A stretch of 64,000 bases of DNA. Origin: Bacillota bacterium (GTDB lineage Bacteria > Bacillota > Clostridia > Acetivibrionales > JAEZXR01). The notes under the pieces were generated by a model. That model did not search any database. It had not been told where the DNA came from and was given only the letters and a program-made list of their open reading frames with translations. Numbering within the stretch: position 1 is the stretch's first letter; every line of letters starts with the position of its first letter. Positions 41,978 to 50,707 of this stretch are shown piece by piece. The stretch spans positions 62,001 through 126,000 of the forward strand of contig JAEZXR010000061.1 of NCBI GenBank assembly GCA_023419605.1, written 5' to 3'. The position numbers and the translations under genes are program-made.

Positions 41978-42787
41978 ATGAATAAAACCATAGGATTTAT
42001 CGGTACGGGTAATATGGGTGCCGCCATGATTAAAGGGATCGTTGCAGCAGGGCTTGTGCCGGCGAAGAATATTTTCGTGCATGATGTGAATACAGACAAA
42101 TTGAAGGCGCTCCAGGACGAACTGGGAGTTTCACCGCTGGAGACAAACGAAGCGCTGGTGGAAAAATCCGATGTAGTCCTTCTCGCAGTGAAGCCCAATA
42201 TGGTAAAGAGTGTTCTGGAAGGCTGCAAGGATCAATTTACAGCCAATAAGATTCTTATTTCCATTGCCGTGGGGCTGCCCTTAAAACTGTATAGGGGGAT
42301 TCTGGGACCCGATGTGAAAATTATCAGAGCCATGCCCAATACACCGGCATTGGTGGGAGAAGGAATGACCATCATTTCTTTCGAAAAGGATGTTACGGAG
42401 CAGGAAGAGAAGCTTGTTACCTCTATTCTGGAGTGTACCGGGAAAGTAGAAGTGCTGGAAGAGCGGTTGATGAATGAGGTGACCGCGGTCACAGGCAGTA
42501 GTCCCGCCTATGTTTTCATGTTTATAGAAGCAATGGCGGATGCGGCGGTACAATCGGGAATTCCCAGGGCCTTGGCATATAAACTGGCTTCACAGGCTGT
42601 TTTGGGGTCTGCCAAAATGGTATTGGAAACCGGTCGACACCCCGGGGAACTGAAAGATCAGGTTTGCTCTCCTGGGGGAACTACGATCGAAGCGGTGCGT
42701 ACGTTAGAAAAGCAGGGCTTCCGGTTTGCGGTAATGGATGCAATGAACGAGTGCACAGAAAAAGCCAGGGAGATTGGCAAAATTTAG
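41978..42787 (+). CDS. proC: Pyrroline-5-carboxylate reductase
   Basis: ProC performs the last step of proline synthesis with NAD(P)H. The 269-residue protein starts MNKTIGFIGTGNMGAAMIKG (Rossmann GxGxxG). It has VLLAVKPNM, RAMPNTPALVGEGMT (substrate loop), AVTGSSPAYVFMF and the C-terminal signature DQVCSPGGTTIEAVRTLEKQ. I use the ATG at 41978, after GGGAGTGA. It is a single gene on the plus strand. Confidence 0.95.
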   Translation: MNKTIGFIGTGNMGAAMIKGIVAAGLVPAKNIFVHDVNTDKLKALQDELGVSPLETNEALVEKSDVVLLAVKPNMVKSVLEGCKDQFTANKILISIAVGLPLKLYRGILGPDVKIIRAMPNTPALVGEGMTIISFEKDVTEQEEKLVTSILECTGKVEVLEERLMNEVTAVTGSSPAYVFMFIEAMADAAVQSGIPRALAYKLASQAVLGSAKMVLETGRHPGELKDQVCSPGGTTIEAVRTLEKQGFRFAVMDAMNECTEKAREIGKI

Positions 42788-42923
42788 GGGTAATGGATGG
42801 TACATAAATCGCGGGAATGCGGTGGTGATGTTCTGCCCTTAATTTCTGCGATGGAATAACTAGGAATTATAAGCGTGTAAAGGGAAAGATGCAAAACCCT
42901 TTTGCGTTATAATAGGAGAGAAG

Positions 42924-43364
42924 ATGAAGAAGGTAATTATATATACGGATGGTGCTTGTTCAGGTAACCCTGGAGATGGCGGCTGGGGCGCCGTTTTAAG
43001 ATATGGAGATGTGGAAAAGGAAGTATCAGGCTTTGAGAAAAACACGACCAACAATAAAATGGAGCTGACAGCGGCTATCGCAGCGTTGAATTTACTGAAG
43101 CTGCCCTGCGAAGTGGAGCTGTACAGTGACAGCGCCTATCTTATCAACGGGTTCACCAAGGGCTGGATCTGGGGCTGGAAATCCAATGGCTGGAAGACGG
43201 CATCAAAGGATGACGTGAAAAATGTAGAGCTTTGGAAAGAGCTTGACAGGCTGAACCGGATGCATAAGATCACTTGGATCAAGGTAAAGGGCCATTCGGA
43301 TAATGAATACAATAACCGGTGTGATAAATTAGCTACGGGTGAAATTAAAAAGAATAGAGGGTAA
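42924..43364 (+). CDS. rnhA: Ribonuclease HI
   Basis: RNase HI cuts RNA in RNA-DNA hybrids. The 146-residue protein carries all four acidic active-site positions: IIYTDGACSGNPGDGG (Asp), MELTAAIAAL (Glu), LYSDSAYLINGF (Asp) and NNRCDKLA (Asp), plus the handle region GWIWGWKSNGWKT and the loop VKGHSDNEYN with the flexible His. AGGAG precedes the ATG. The NUDIX gene starts 14 nt after the stop, so they are cotranscribed. Confidence 0.96.
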   Translation: MKKVIIYTDGACSGNPGDGGWGAVLRYGDVEKEVSGFEKNTTNNKMELTAAIAALNLLKLPCEVELYSDSAYLINGFTKGWIWGWKSNGWKTASKDDVKNVELWKELDRLNRMHKITWIKVKGHSDNEYNNRCDKLATGEIKKNRG

Positions 43365-43378
43365 CAGGAGGTAGAACC

Positions 43379-43924
43379 ATGAATTATGAAGAAAAGACTT
43401 TGTCAATACAGCAAATTTATGATGGAAATATTATAAAGGTGGAAAAGCAGACGGTTTCACTGCCGGATGGAAAGGAGGCCACCCGGGATATTGTTCTCCA
43501 CCCCGGGGCATCAGCGGTGATCCCTCTCAACGAAAAGGGTGAATTGTACATGGTGACACAGTACAGAAAGCCCATCGAGAAGGTCTCATTGGAAATACCG
43601 GCAGGAAAGCTGGACAAAGGAGAGGATCCGGCAGTGTGTGCAAGGCGGGAACTGAAGGAGGAAACCGGTCTTGAAGCTGGGAAAATGCAGCATCTTGTGA
43701 GTGTTCACAGCACCCCCGGTTTCTCTAACGAAGTCCTGCATCTTTACCTGGCAACGGATCTTGCGGAGGGAGATGCCTGCGCGGATGAAGGGGAGTTCAT
43801 TTCCAGTGAGAGAATTCCGGTGGGAAAGCTGGTGGATATGGTTTTAAACCATGAGATTACGGATGCGAAAACCATAATTGGAGTGCTTCTGGCAGATAAA
43901 ATTATAAAAGGCGAAATCAAATAA
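43379..43924 (+). CDS. nudF: NUDIX hydrolase, ADP-ribose pyrophosphatase type
   Basis: The 181-residue protein has the Nudix box, reading GKLDKGEDPAVCARRELKEE followed by TGLEAG. The conserved QYRKPIEKVSLEIPAG just before it is typical of ADP-sugar pyrophosphatases. The later segment STPGFSNEVLHLYLATDL fits NudF (Bacillus YqkG). As in Bacillus, it lies close upstream of spoIIM. AGGAGG precedes the ATG. Repeat copy E begins at its stop codon. Confidence 0.9.
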   Translation: MNYEEKTLSIQQIYDGNIIKVEKQTVSLPDGKEATRDIVLHPGASAVIPLNEKGELYMVTQYRKPIEKVSLEIPAGKLDKGEDPAVCARRELKEETGLEAGKMQHLVSVHSTPGFSNEVLHLYLATDLAEGDACADEGEFISSERIPVGKLVDMVLNHEITDAKTIIGVLLADKIIKGEIK

Positions 43925-44023
43925 GGTGCTGTAAAATAATTATCGGATCTTTTTTGCGGGCCCGTCATTATATCAATGAAGGGTGTAGCAAAATCATAGA
44001 CTGGGTTATTATTTTATAAGCCT
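43924..44023 (+). repeat. Covarying fold-back element, copy E
   Basis: The arms GTAAAATAATTATCGGATC and GACTGGGTTATTATTTTAT pair over the AT-rich outer part, with mismatches near the core. The core is T6 GCGGGCCC, apical TCATT-ATATC-AATGA, and GGGTGTAGCAAAA. The left arm starts at the stop codon of the NUDIX gene. Confidence 0.85.
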
Positions 44024-44121
44024 AACCGGAAAGGGGTTTTATGATCTATGGATATGCGGATCGTAGAACCCTTTTTCCATTATCCCTTCTACAATTAGTT
44101 TACAATACATTTTAACGTATT

Positions 44122-44151
44122 GTAATTTTTTTTATCTTTACGGCATAAAAT
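44122..44151 (+). promoter_or_regulatory. Possible SigE-type promoter of spoIIM
   Basis: GTAATTT (44122-44128), 15-bp spacer and CATAAAAT (44144-44151) resemble the SigE consensus (GKATATT, CATACAMT). The sequence around and after the -10 is shared with the dacF upstream region. Confidence 0.4.
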
Positions 44152-44180
44152 CCTTAGTAGGGAATGCATCAAAGAGGGGG

Positions 44181-44828
44181 ATGAAGTTGCTGTCAAATAT
44201 ACGCAAGCCACTACTGAGGCATGTGAAAAACAACATAAAGACGTATTTCCTATTAATTCTCGCATTTGTAATAGGAGTGTCTGCCGGTGCTTTTACTGTA
44301 AACGGGCTGAGTTTGGGGCAATCAGAGGAGTTGAAGCATTATGTTCAGGGTTTCATGAGTTTAATGAATAACCAAAAGATAAACAGCAGTGAACTGCTTA
44401 AAATCTCCTTAATGGAAAATGCGAAAATTGTTCTGGCATTATGGATACTGGGGGTCACCATTATCGGAGTACCGTTTATATTCATTTTGGTAGGAATCAG
44501 AGGATTTATTACAGGATTCAGTTCAGGGTTTATTGTTAGCGCATTGGGAGTAAAAGGGGTCATATTTACATTCTTCACTATGCTTCCCAAGGAATTGGTT
44601 ATCATTCCATGCATACTGGCCCTGGCAGTCAGCGGTATAAATTTTTCGCTGGACATCGTGAAGAAGAGGTCAATAAAGCATATATCCAAAGAAAGTTTAA
44701 AGTCCAATTTTTTCTCTTATTGCTTTATTACGCTGTTTTACTTCGGGATAATATTTGGAGGGATATTACTGGAGGCTTATGTTACACCCCTTTTAGCCAG
44801 AATTTTAATTCCATTTATCATAAGTTGA
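44181..44828 (+). CDS. spoIIM: Stage II sporulation protein M
   Basis: SpoIIM is a mother-cell membrane protein that, with SpoIID and SpoIIP, forms the engulfment peptidoglycan-degrading complex. The 215-residue protein has about five helices (20-45, 80-105, 108-130, 135-155 and 180-210), with FVIGVSAGAFTVNGL, FILVGIRGFITGFSSGFIVS and FTMLPKELVIIPCILALAVS, a usual SpoIIM pattern. GAGGGGG lies directly before the ATG. The order nudF, spoIIM, xerD, deoB, phosphorylase, dacF parallels Bacillus. A SpoIID-type partner is encoded at 3.1 kb. Confidence 0.9.
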   Translation: MKLLSNIRKPLLRHVKNNIKTYFLLILAFVIGVSAGAFTVNGLSLGQSEELKHYVQGFMSLMNNQKINSSELLKISLMENAKIVLALWILGVTIIGVPFIFILVGIRGFITGFSSGFIVSALGVKGVIFTFFTMLPKELVIIPCILALAVSGINFSLDIVKKRSIKHISKESLKSNFFSYCFITLFYFGIIFGGILLEAYVTPLLARILIPFIIS

Positions 44829-45113
44829 TGTATAAAGCTGGAAAAAATGTAAACACTTAATATTGTAAAGAAGAGTTACATAAATTTTTAGCAAAAACTG
44901 TTAAATTTGTTTACAAAAACTAGAAAATTTTATATACTTTTATGCATGAGACACTATTTTGTAGAAAATTAGTGTACCGGCAGCAAATATTACTTTAAAT
45001 CCTGTACAAAATGTATTACAATCATAGTGGAAAGTTGCTAGGTAATATTTGTTAAAGGTGGTTGGCTATAAGTTTATATATATTTTATTTTAAAATAAAG
45101 GAGTAGTAGGTTA

Positions 45114-45998
45114 ATGGAAGCGTTAGTTCAAAAGTTTATTAATTTCCTGGAGAGGGATAAGCGGCTATCATTGAACACTCTTCAGTCCTATAGGAGGGAC
45201 ATCGAACAATACATAACATATTTGGAAGGCATAAATTTACATAACATTTCAAATACCAATAAGACTACAGTGATAGCCTATCTACTTCATTTGCAAAAAA
45301 AGGGAAGAGCAACCTCAACCATCTCAAGAAACCTGGCATCCATCCGGTCTTTCTACCAGTATGCAGCAAAGAATAAGATACTGGATTTGGATCCGACAGC
45401 GGAGCTGGAGTCTCCGAAAGTTGAAAAGAAGCTTCCTCAGATTCTCTCCACCCAGGAGGTGGAACTTCTTCTGGAACAGCCCAAATGTGTGGATTTAAAA
45501 GGGTATAGAGACAAAGCTATGCTTGAATTGCTTTATGCGACAGGCATAAGGGTATCGGAGCTGATTTCTTTAAACCTTTCGGATGTGAACGCAGAAATGG
45601 GCTTTATCAAGTGCAATAAGGGTACCAGAGAAAGAATGATACCCATCGGCTCCATCGCTGTTAACGCATTACAGGAATATTTGACAAAATCCAGGCCCCT
45701 TCTTATTCAAAAGAGCGATGAAAAGGCCCTGTTTGTAAATATTAACGGGAAGCGCCTCACTCGACAAGGGTTCTGGAAAATTATCAAACAATATAAGAAT
45801 CAGGCGAAAATCAACAAGGATATAACGCCTCACACCCTTCGCCATTCCTTTGCAGCGCATTTGCTGGAGAACGGAGCGGATCTGAGGTCGATACAGGAAA
45901 TGCTGGGGCATTCGGATATATCCTCGACCCAGATCTATGCGCAGATTGCTAAAAATAAAATTAAAGAGATTTATAAAAAAACGCACCCGAGAGCTTAG
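45114..45998 (+). CDS. xerD: Tyrosine recombinase XerD
   Basis: The 294-residue recombinase has an N-terminal SAM-like core-binding domain (1-90) and a catalytic domain with TGIRVSELISL (Arg), HTLRHSFAAHLLENGADLRS (His-x-x-Arg), LGHSDISSTQIYAQI (His and the nucleophile Tyr). With XerC it resolves chromosome dimers at dif. The location after spoIIM and before deoB is that of Bacillus xerD (ripX). AAGGAG lies about 10 nt before the ATG. The 285-nt upstream gap is AT-rich with no gene. Confidence 0.92.
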   Translation: MEALVQKFINFLERDKRLSLNTLQSYRRDIEQYITYLEGINLHNISNTNKTTVIAYLLHLQKKGRATSTISRNLASIRSFYQYAAKNKILDLDPTAELESPKVEKKLPQILSTQEVELLLEQPKCVDLKGYRDKAMLELLYATGIRVSELISLNLSDVNAEMGFIKCNKGTRERMIPIGSIAVNALQEYLTKSRPLLIQKSDEKALFVNINGKRLTRQGFWKIIKQYKNQAKINKDITPHTLRHSFAAHLLENGADLRSIQEMLGHSDISSTQIYAQIAKNKIKEIYKKTHPRA

Positions 45999-46026
45999 AA
46001 AATTGAGAATTGAGAATTGAAAATGG
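45997..46026. repeat. ATTGAGAATT-type repeat after xerD
   Basis: GAAAATTGAGAATTGAGAAT followed by TGAAAATGG contains tandem ATTGAGA units, as after the SpoIID-like gene and (reverse) before hydF. Confidence 0.45.
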
Positions 46027-46057
46027 ATAATTGCTTGTAAATCGATACATTACTATT

Positions 46058-46092
46058 AAAGGCATTCCTCAGGAACGAGGAATGTCTTTTGT
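46058..46092 (+). terminator. Terminator of xerD
   Basis: AAAGGCATTCCTC-AGGAAC-GAGGAATGTCTTT followed by TGTT. Confidence 0.75.
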
Positions 46093-46205
46093 TGCCTTAA
46101 CTATTGCTGTGTAAAAATAGCAGTAATGGGAAGTACTATATTGAAATGAATAAAAGGAAAAATGGGTAAATATACTTATCAACAAAATAAATGGAGGTAC
46201 GACTT

Positions 46206-47372
46206 ATGAAAAGAGCTGTTATTATCGTAATGGATAGTGCTGGAATCGGAGAACTGCCGGACGCAGCAAAATATGGAGACGTAGGTAGTAATACCATCGG
46301 AAATATCGCAGCGCAAATGGAAGGCTTTCAACTTCCCAACCTGGAGAAGATGGGCTTGGGGAACATTGCAGCCATAAAAGGCGTAGCGGCACAGCAGAAT
46401 CCTATAGCCTGCTACGGCAAAATGGGCGAGAAATCTCCAGGCAAGGATACTACCACAGGGCACTGGGAAATGGCAGGATTGATATTGGATAAAGCTTTTC
46501 CGACATATCCTGACGGATTTCCTGAGGAGGTTATAGAGGCATTTGAAAGGGCTGTAGGTAGAAAAACTCTCGGGAATGTGGTAGCCTCGGGTACTGAGAT
46601 TATCGACAGGCTGGGCGAAGAGCATATGAAAACAGGATATCCCATTGTTTATACTTCTGCCGACAGCGTTTTTCAGATTGCTGCCCATGAAAGCATCATA
46701 CCTATTGATGAGCTATATGTGATGTGTCAAAAGGCCCGGGACCTACTGACTGGAGAGCATGCCGTAGGTAGAGTTATCGCAAGGCCTTTTGAAGGAGAAG
46801 CGGGAAGTTTCAAACGTACATCAAACCGAAAAGACTTTTCTCTGGACCCTAACGGCAAAACGGTTTTGGATTTTGCTGTTGAAAAGGGTCTGCGGGTGAA
46901 AGCCGTAGGAAAGATCGAAGACATTTTCAGCAAGAAGGGAATTACCGACGCAGTTCATACAAAGAACAATATGGAAGGTGTCGATAGAACTCTGGAATAT
47001 ATGAAAGAAGATTTTGGAGGAATCGTGTTTACAAATCTGGTAGACTTCGACATGGTGTATGGGCACAGAAATAATGTAGAAGGATACGGTAAGGCTCTAA
47101 TGGATTTTGATGCACGGATTCCGGAGATCCTGAAGGAAATGAAAGAGGAGGATTTGCTCGTTATTACGGCAGATCACGGCTGCGACCCTACAACGCCAAG
47201 TACGGATCATTCCAGAGAATATGTGCCGATTTTGGTTTATGGAAAGAAACTGCGACAGGGAGTAAATCTGGGTGTAAGAAGTACATTTGCAGATTTGGCC
47301 TCCACGATTGCCGATTATTTGGGGCTTGATGCAACACTAAAAGGTGAGAGTTTCCTTAAACTGTTAGCTTAA
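46206..47372 (+). CDS. deoB: Phosphopentomutase
   Basis: DeoB interconverts (deoxy)ribose 1- and 5-phosphates in nucleoside salvage. The 388-residue alkaline-phosphatase-fold enzyme has IVMDSAGIGELPDAAKYGD (metal Asp), KSPGKDTTTGHWEM (the phosphorylated Thr region), IGRPF-like ARPFEGEAG, and LLVITADHGCDPTTPSTDHS (metal ligands). The start is the ATG at 46206, after GGAGGT. The pyrimidine phosphorylase gene follows 15 nt later and supplies its substrate. Confidence 0.96.
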   Translation: MKRAVIIVMDSAGIGELPDAAKYGDVGSNTIGNIAAQMEGFQLPNLEKMGLGNIAAIKGVAAQQNPIACYGKMGEKSPGKDTTTGHWEMAGLILDKAFPTYPDGFPEEVIEAFERAVGRKTLGNVVASGTEIIDRLGEEHMKTGYPIVYTSADSVFQIAAHESIIPIDELYVMCQKARDLLTGEHAVGRVIARPFEGEAGSFKRTSNRKDFSLDPNGKTVLDFAVEKGLRVKAVGKIEDIFSKKGITDAVHTKNNMEGVDRTLEYMKEDFGGIVFTNLVDFDMVYGHRNNVEGYGKALMDFDARIPEILKEMKEEDLLVITADHGCDPTTPSTDHSREYVPILVYGKKLRQGVNLGVRSTFADLASTIADYLGLDATLKGESFLKLLA

Positions 47373-47387
47373 ACGAGGTGTAATGGG

Positions 47388-48710
47388 ATGCGGATATACG
47401 ATATCATTTCAAAAAAACGGGATGGGCATGAATTGACCCGGGAAGAGATAAACTTTTTTATACAAGGATACACTGCGGGGAAAATACCCGACTATCAGAT
47501 TTCAGCACTGCTGATGGCCATCTTTTTAAAGGGTATGAGTTCCAGAGAAACGGCGGATCTTACGGAAGCCATGGCGAATTCAGGCGATACCATTGATCTG
47601 TCATCCATTGACGGGATTAAGGTCGACAAGCACAGCACCGGAGGCGTAGGCGACAAAACGTCCATGATCCTTGGGCCCATTGTTGCTGCCTGTGGCGTAC
47701 CCGTAGCCAAAATGTCGGGAAGAGGGCTGGGCCACACTGGAGGGACCATCGATAAACTGGAATCCATACCAAACTTTAAAACAGGCCTGTCGATAGAGGA
47801 ATTCATGGAAAACGTAAGGAATATAGGCATTGCCATAGCAGGTCAAACGGGCAACCTGGCTCCTGCGGATAAAAAATTATATGCTTTAAGGGATGTAACG
47901 GCTACAGTGAATAGTATCCCTTTGATTGCAAGCAGTATCATGAGCAAGAAAATTGCTTCAGGTGCTGACCGAATTGTGCTGGATGTTAAGACGGGAAGCG
48001 GGGCCTTTATGAAAACCCTTGACCAGTCCATTGAGCTGGCCCAGGCCATGGTCGGCATTGGTGAAAATGTGGGAAGAAAGACGATTGCTGTAGTAACGGA
48101 TATGGATATCCCATTGGGAAATGCCGTTGGAAATTCGCTTGAAGTCATAGAATCTGTCGAAACCTTAAAAGGGAAAGGACCGGAGGATTTAGCCGAGGTT
48201 TCCTTTGCCCTGGCGGCAACGATGCTGGAATTGGCAGGTCTGGGTAATTTTGAGGATTGCCGCAGGAGGGTGGAAGAGTCCGTATCCAGTGGAAAAGCAT
48301 TAGCCAAATTAAGGGATATGATAGAGAAGCAGGGCGGCAATCCCGGTGTTGTGGAGGATTACAGCCTCTTTGGAAGTGCGCGGATCATTCATGAGTTTCG
48401 TTCCGGGTTTGATGGATATGTAAAAAGCATAGAAACAGATGCGCTTGGAGTTGTTTCCATGATCCTTGGGGCGGGAAGAGAAACCAAGGAGAGTGAGATC
48501 GATTATACTGCCGGCATTGTTTTATCAAAGAAACCGGGTGACCCGGTGAAGAAAGGTGAAATACTTGCGGTTTTGCATACAAATGATGAAAGCAGGCTGG
48601 CAGAGGCCTTAAAAGCTATCGGGAAATGTTATGAGTTTTCCGGTTCACAACCGTCAAAGAGGCCGTTGATTCTCGCTAAAGTCGACTCTACAGGGGCGAC
48701 GAAGTATTAA
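47388..48710 (+). CDS. pdp: Pyrimidine-nucleoside phosphorylase
   Basis: The 440-residue enzyme splits uridine and thymidine with phosphate. The signature VDKHSTGGVGDKTSMILGPI (near 80-100) and MSGRGLGHTGGTIDKLESI are intact. VLDVKTGSGAFMKT, GNAVGNSLEV and a C-terminal domain (GIVLSKKPGDPVKKGEILAVL, two adjoining segments) follow. Bacillus has a purine phosphorylase at the matching position between drm and dacF, so a substitution of salvage gene is seen here. It is cotranscribed with deoB. Confidence 0.94.
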   Translation: MRIYDIISKKRDGHELTREEINFFIQGYTAGKIPDYQISALLMAIFLKGMSSRETADLTEAMANSGDTIDLSSIDGIKVDKHSTGGVGDKTSMILGPIVAACGVPVAKMSGRGLGHTGGTIDKLESIPNFKTGLSIEEFMENVRNIGIAIAGQTGNLAPADKKLYALRDVTATVNSIPLIASSIMSKKIASGADRIVLDVKTGSGAFMKTLDQSIELAQAMVGIGENVGRKTIAVVTDMDIPLGNAVGNSLEVIESVETLKGKGPEDLAEVSFALAATMLELAGLGNFEDCRRRVEESVSSGKALAKLRDMIEKQGGNPGVVEDYSLFGSARIIHEFRSGFDGYVKSIETDALGVVSMILGAGRETKESEIDYTAGIVLSKKPGDPVKKGEILAVLHTNDESRLAEALKAIGKCYEFSGSQPSKRPLILAKVDSTGATKY

Positions 48711-48937
48711 TGGTATTTTATGAAGGGCGGCGGAGGGAGATTCCCTCTGCTGCCCATACCCAACGGATAAATACTGTGCTTCTTTGCATCAGGAGGGTGG
48801 ATGATGAGGCATGGTATACATTTACATTTCAATAAAGCCTAAAAAGGAGTATAATATAAAGCGGTGTGCCGTATGTGCGCATAGAATATAACTCATTGCC
48901 GCACATCGAAGTGTGCGTAAACTTAATTTACATAGCA

Positions 48938-49134
48938 GATTGAGAAAAATAACACCACTATAATTTGCTGCACCCTGCATGGGTGCCAGGAGCATCGAAC
49001 TTTATAAGAAATTATTCAGCATCCAACTGACCCAACGGTTTGTCCTTTGGACGCTGCACAATAAATTAATGGATAAAGTTCGCTGTCCGAGAAGGGCCCG
49101 CAAAAAAGTGGAAGTAATTTTTTCTCTGCACCTT
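48938..49134 (-). repeat. Covarying fold-back element, copy F, carrying an inserted second element
   Basis: In minus orientation the left arm is GCAGAGAAAAAATTACTTCC followed by ACT, then T6 GCGGGCCCT. After about 105 bp of foreign sequence come CACCCATGCAGGGTGCAGCAAA (in two parts, TGCAGGGTG and CAGCAAA) and the right arm AGTGGTGTTATTTTTCTC. It is the same subfamily as copy C, but interrupted in the apical loop. Confidence 0.82.
48988..49090. repeat. Second fold-back element nested inside copy F
   Basis: About 103 bp with its own inverted ends CGAACTTTAT (48995-49004) and ATAAAGTTCG (49073-49082). Similar inner arms (AATTATTCAGC against the complement of GCTGCACAATAAATT) and a central TCCA/TGGA loop complete it. 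It has no detectable frame and no second copy in this window. Confidence 0.7.
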
Positions 49135-49135
49135 A

Positions 49136-49165
49136 GAATATAGTGGACAGTTGCGGCATAACTAT
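49136..49165 (+). promoter_or_regulatory. Possible SigE-type promoter of dacF
   Basis: GAATATA (49136-49142), 14-bp spacer, CATAACTAT (49157-49165). The stretch CGGCATAA ... TAGTAGGGAATG is shared with the spoIIM upstream region. Confidence 0.42.
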
Positions 49166-49197
49166 CTAGTAGGGAATGTACCAGGGGGGGGTCTTAC

Positions 49198-50421
49198 GTG
49201 TTTAAGAAACTTTTAGTTACTTCTTTGATTATTTTATCGATGGTATTAAGTTTTACAGTGGTACCTGCATTGGCTGACGATGAACTATATAATGCCGTTA
49301 CAGTGAGCAAGGTACTGGCTGCTACAAATCTTTCGCAACTTCAGGCAAAGGGCGCCATATTGATGGACAGTGCATCGGGAACTGTCATCATGGAGCAGAA
49401 CAGTAACCAGAAGCTTCCCATTGCCAGTGTTACCAAGGTAATGACCATGCTGTTGATCATGGAATCCATTGAGTCGGGAAAAATCAGGTATGAGGACTAT
49501 GTGACGGTATCAGCGCATGCTGTTAGTATGGGTGGATCACAATTATATCTTGACCAAAAGGAAAGTAAAAAGTATACAGTAAAAGATATGCTTAAAGGGA
49601 TTGCGATTCATTCCTCCAATGATGCTACCGTTGCTATGGCGGAAATGGTAGCCGGCAGCGAGGGTGCATTTGTAGCTGCTATGAATGACAAGGCAAGAGA
49701 ACTGGGGCTGAAGGACTCGAATTTTCTTGACTGTACGGGATTAACCGATGACGGACATTATAGCTCAGCCTATGATATGGCGGTCATAGCCAGGGAGTTA
49801 ATAAACAAATATCCGCAGATTCTCGAATATACTTCCATCAAAAGGGATAAGTTCGGTGAAGGTGTACGGACGAAACCTATGGATTTGGATAATACAAACC
49901 GGTTGCTGGGTAAATATGACGGAATGCTGGGATTAAAGACCGGCTTTACTAACAAGGCCGGGCATAATTTGGTAGGCGTTGCAAAGAAAAACGGGCTCCA
50001 GTTGATTTCCGTTGTATTGGGAGAATCCAACAGCGATACCCGTTGGGCTGAGACCATCAAACTTTTGGACCATGGTTTTGCAAATTATGAAACTACGGTT
50101 GTAAATAAAAAGAGCGAGGAAGCTGGCGAGGTTAAGGTTTTAAAGGGTCTTTCGACTACAGTAAAGGGAATTTATGCGGATGATGTTACCATCCTTTTAA
50201 AAAAGGGAGACAAGACAAAAATTGTTCGGGAGATTGTATGGCAGGACGGCATTACAGCACCGATTCAAGCGGGGCAAAAACTGGGGGAAGCAGTATTAAA
50301 GGTTGATGAAAAGGAAGTCGGCAAAGCGGAAATCATAGCCGAAAATGATGTACAAAAGGCATCCTTTATCCGCTTATTCTTTAGAATGGTGCTGGAATGG
50401 TTCGGGCTTGGAAGGAAGTAA
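49198..50421 (+). CDS. dacF: D-alanyl-D-alanine carboxypeptidase, DacF type
   Basis: The 407-residue penicillin-binding protein has a signal peptide (1-27, LLVTSLIILSMVLSFTVVPALA) and active-site motifs IASVTKVM (SxxK), HSSNDATVA (SxN) and GLKTGFTNKAG (KTG). A C-terminal beta domain and amphipathic membrane anchor (SFIRLFFRMVLEWFGLGRK) follow. It trims peptide stems; the Bacillus DacF affects spore cortex cross-linking. Translation begins at a GTG at 49198, after GGGGGGG. spoIIAA-AB-AC, which follow dacF in Bacillus, are absent; spoIVB-spo0A come next instead. Confidence 0.92.
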   Translation: MFKKLLVTSLIILSMVLSFTVVPALADDELYNAVTVSKVLAATNLSQLQAKGAILMDSASGTVIMEQNSNQKLPIASVTKVMTMLLIMESIESGKIRYEDYVTVSAHAVSMGGSQLYLDQKESKKYTVKDMLKGIAIHSSNDATVAMAEMVAGSEGAFVAAMNDKARELGLKDSNFLDCTGLTDDGHYSSAYDMAVIARELINKYPQILEYTSIKRDKFGEGVRTKPMDLDNTNRLLGKYDGMLGLKTGFTNKAGHNLVGVAKKNGLQLISVVLGESNSDTRWAETIKLLDHGFANYETTVVNKKSEEAGEVKVLKGLSTTVKGIYADDVTILLKKGDKTKIVREIVWQDGITAPIQAGQKLGEAVLKVDEKEVGKAEIIAENDVQKASFIRLFFRMVLEWFGLGRK

Positions 50422-50478
50422 GTCCTGTGACAGTATACCCTGACAGGCAATAATTTAATTTAAATTTTGAAGAAAGTT

Positions 50479-50512
50479 AAAGCTTCTGTATGCATGTACA
50501 GGAGCTTTTTTG
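50479..50512 (+). terminator. Terminator of dacF
   Basis: AAAGCTTCTGTA pairs with TACAGGAGCTTT, followed by TTTT. Confidence 0.82.
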
Positions 50513-50626
50513 CATTTTTTTCGCTTTTCTGCTTCCAATCAGTGGCCGATACTCCTTTAAATTGCTTGAATAAATAACTGGATAAAAGGTTAAGTTATGA
50601 GTAGCAAAATGACAAGCAACAAAATT

Positions 50627-50668
50627 AAATGTCACGCATAAAAGAATTATTACGCGTGACATTTGTTG
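50627..50668. repeat. Isolated hairpin between dacF and repeat copy G
   Basis: AAATGTCACGC pairs perfectly with GCGTGACATTT around an 16-nt AT-rich loop. No U-run follows. The rest of the 430-nt gap holds only the dacF terminator and repeat copy G. Confidence 0.6.
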
Positions 50669-50707
50669 TCTCCGGCATAGGATGGAACAACAAACCAGTA
50701 TATAAGG

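Noticed and set aside
50477..50662. A 61-residue minus-strand frame between dacF and repeat copy G
   Set aside because: It spans the dacF terminator and a perfect hairpin and lacks a ribosome site.
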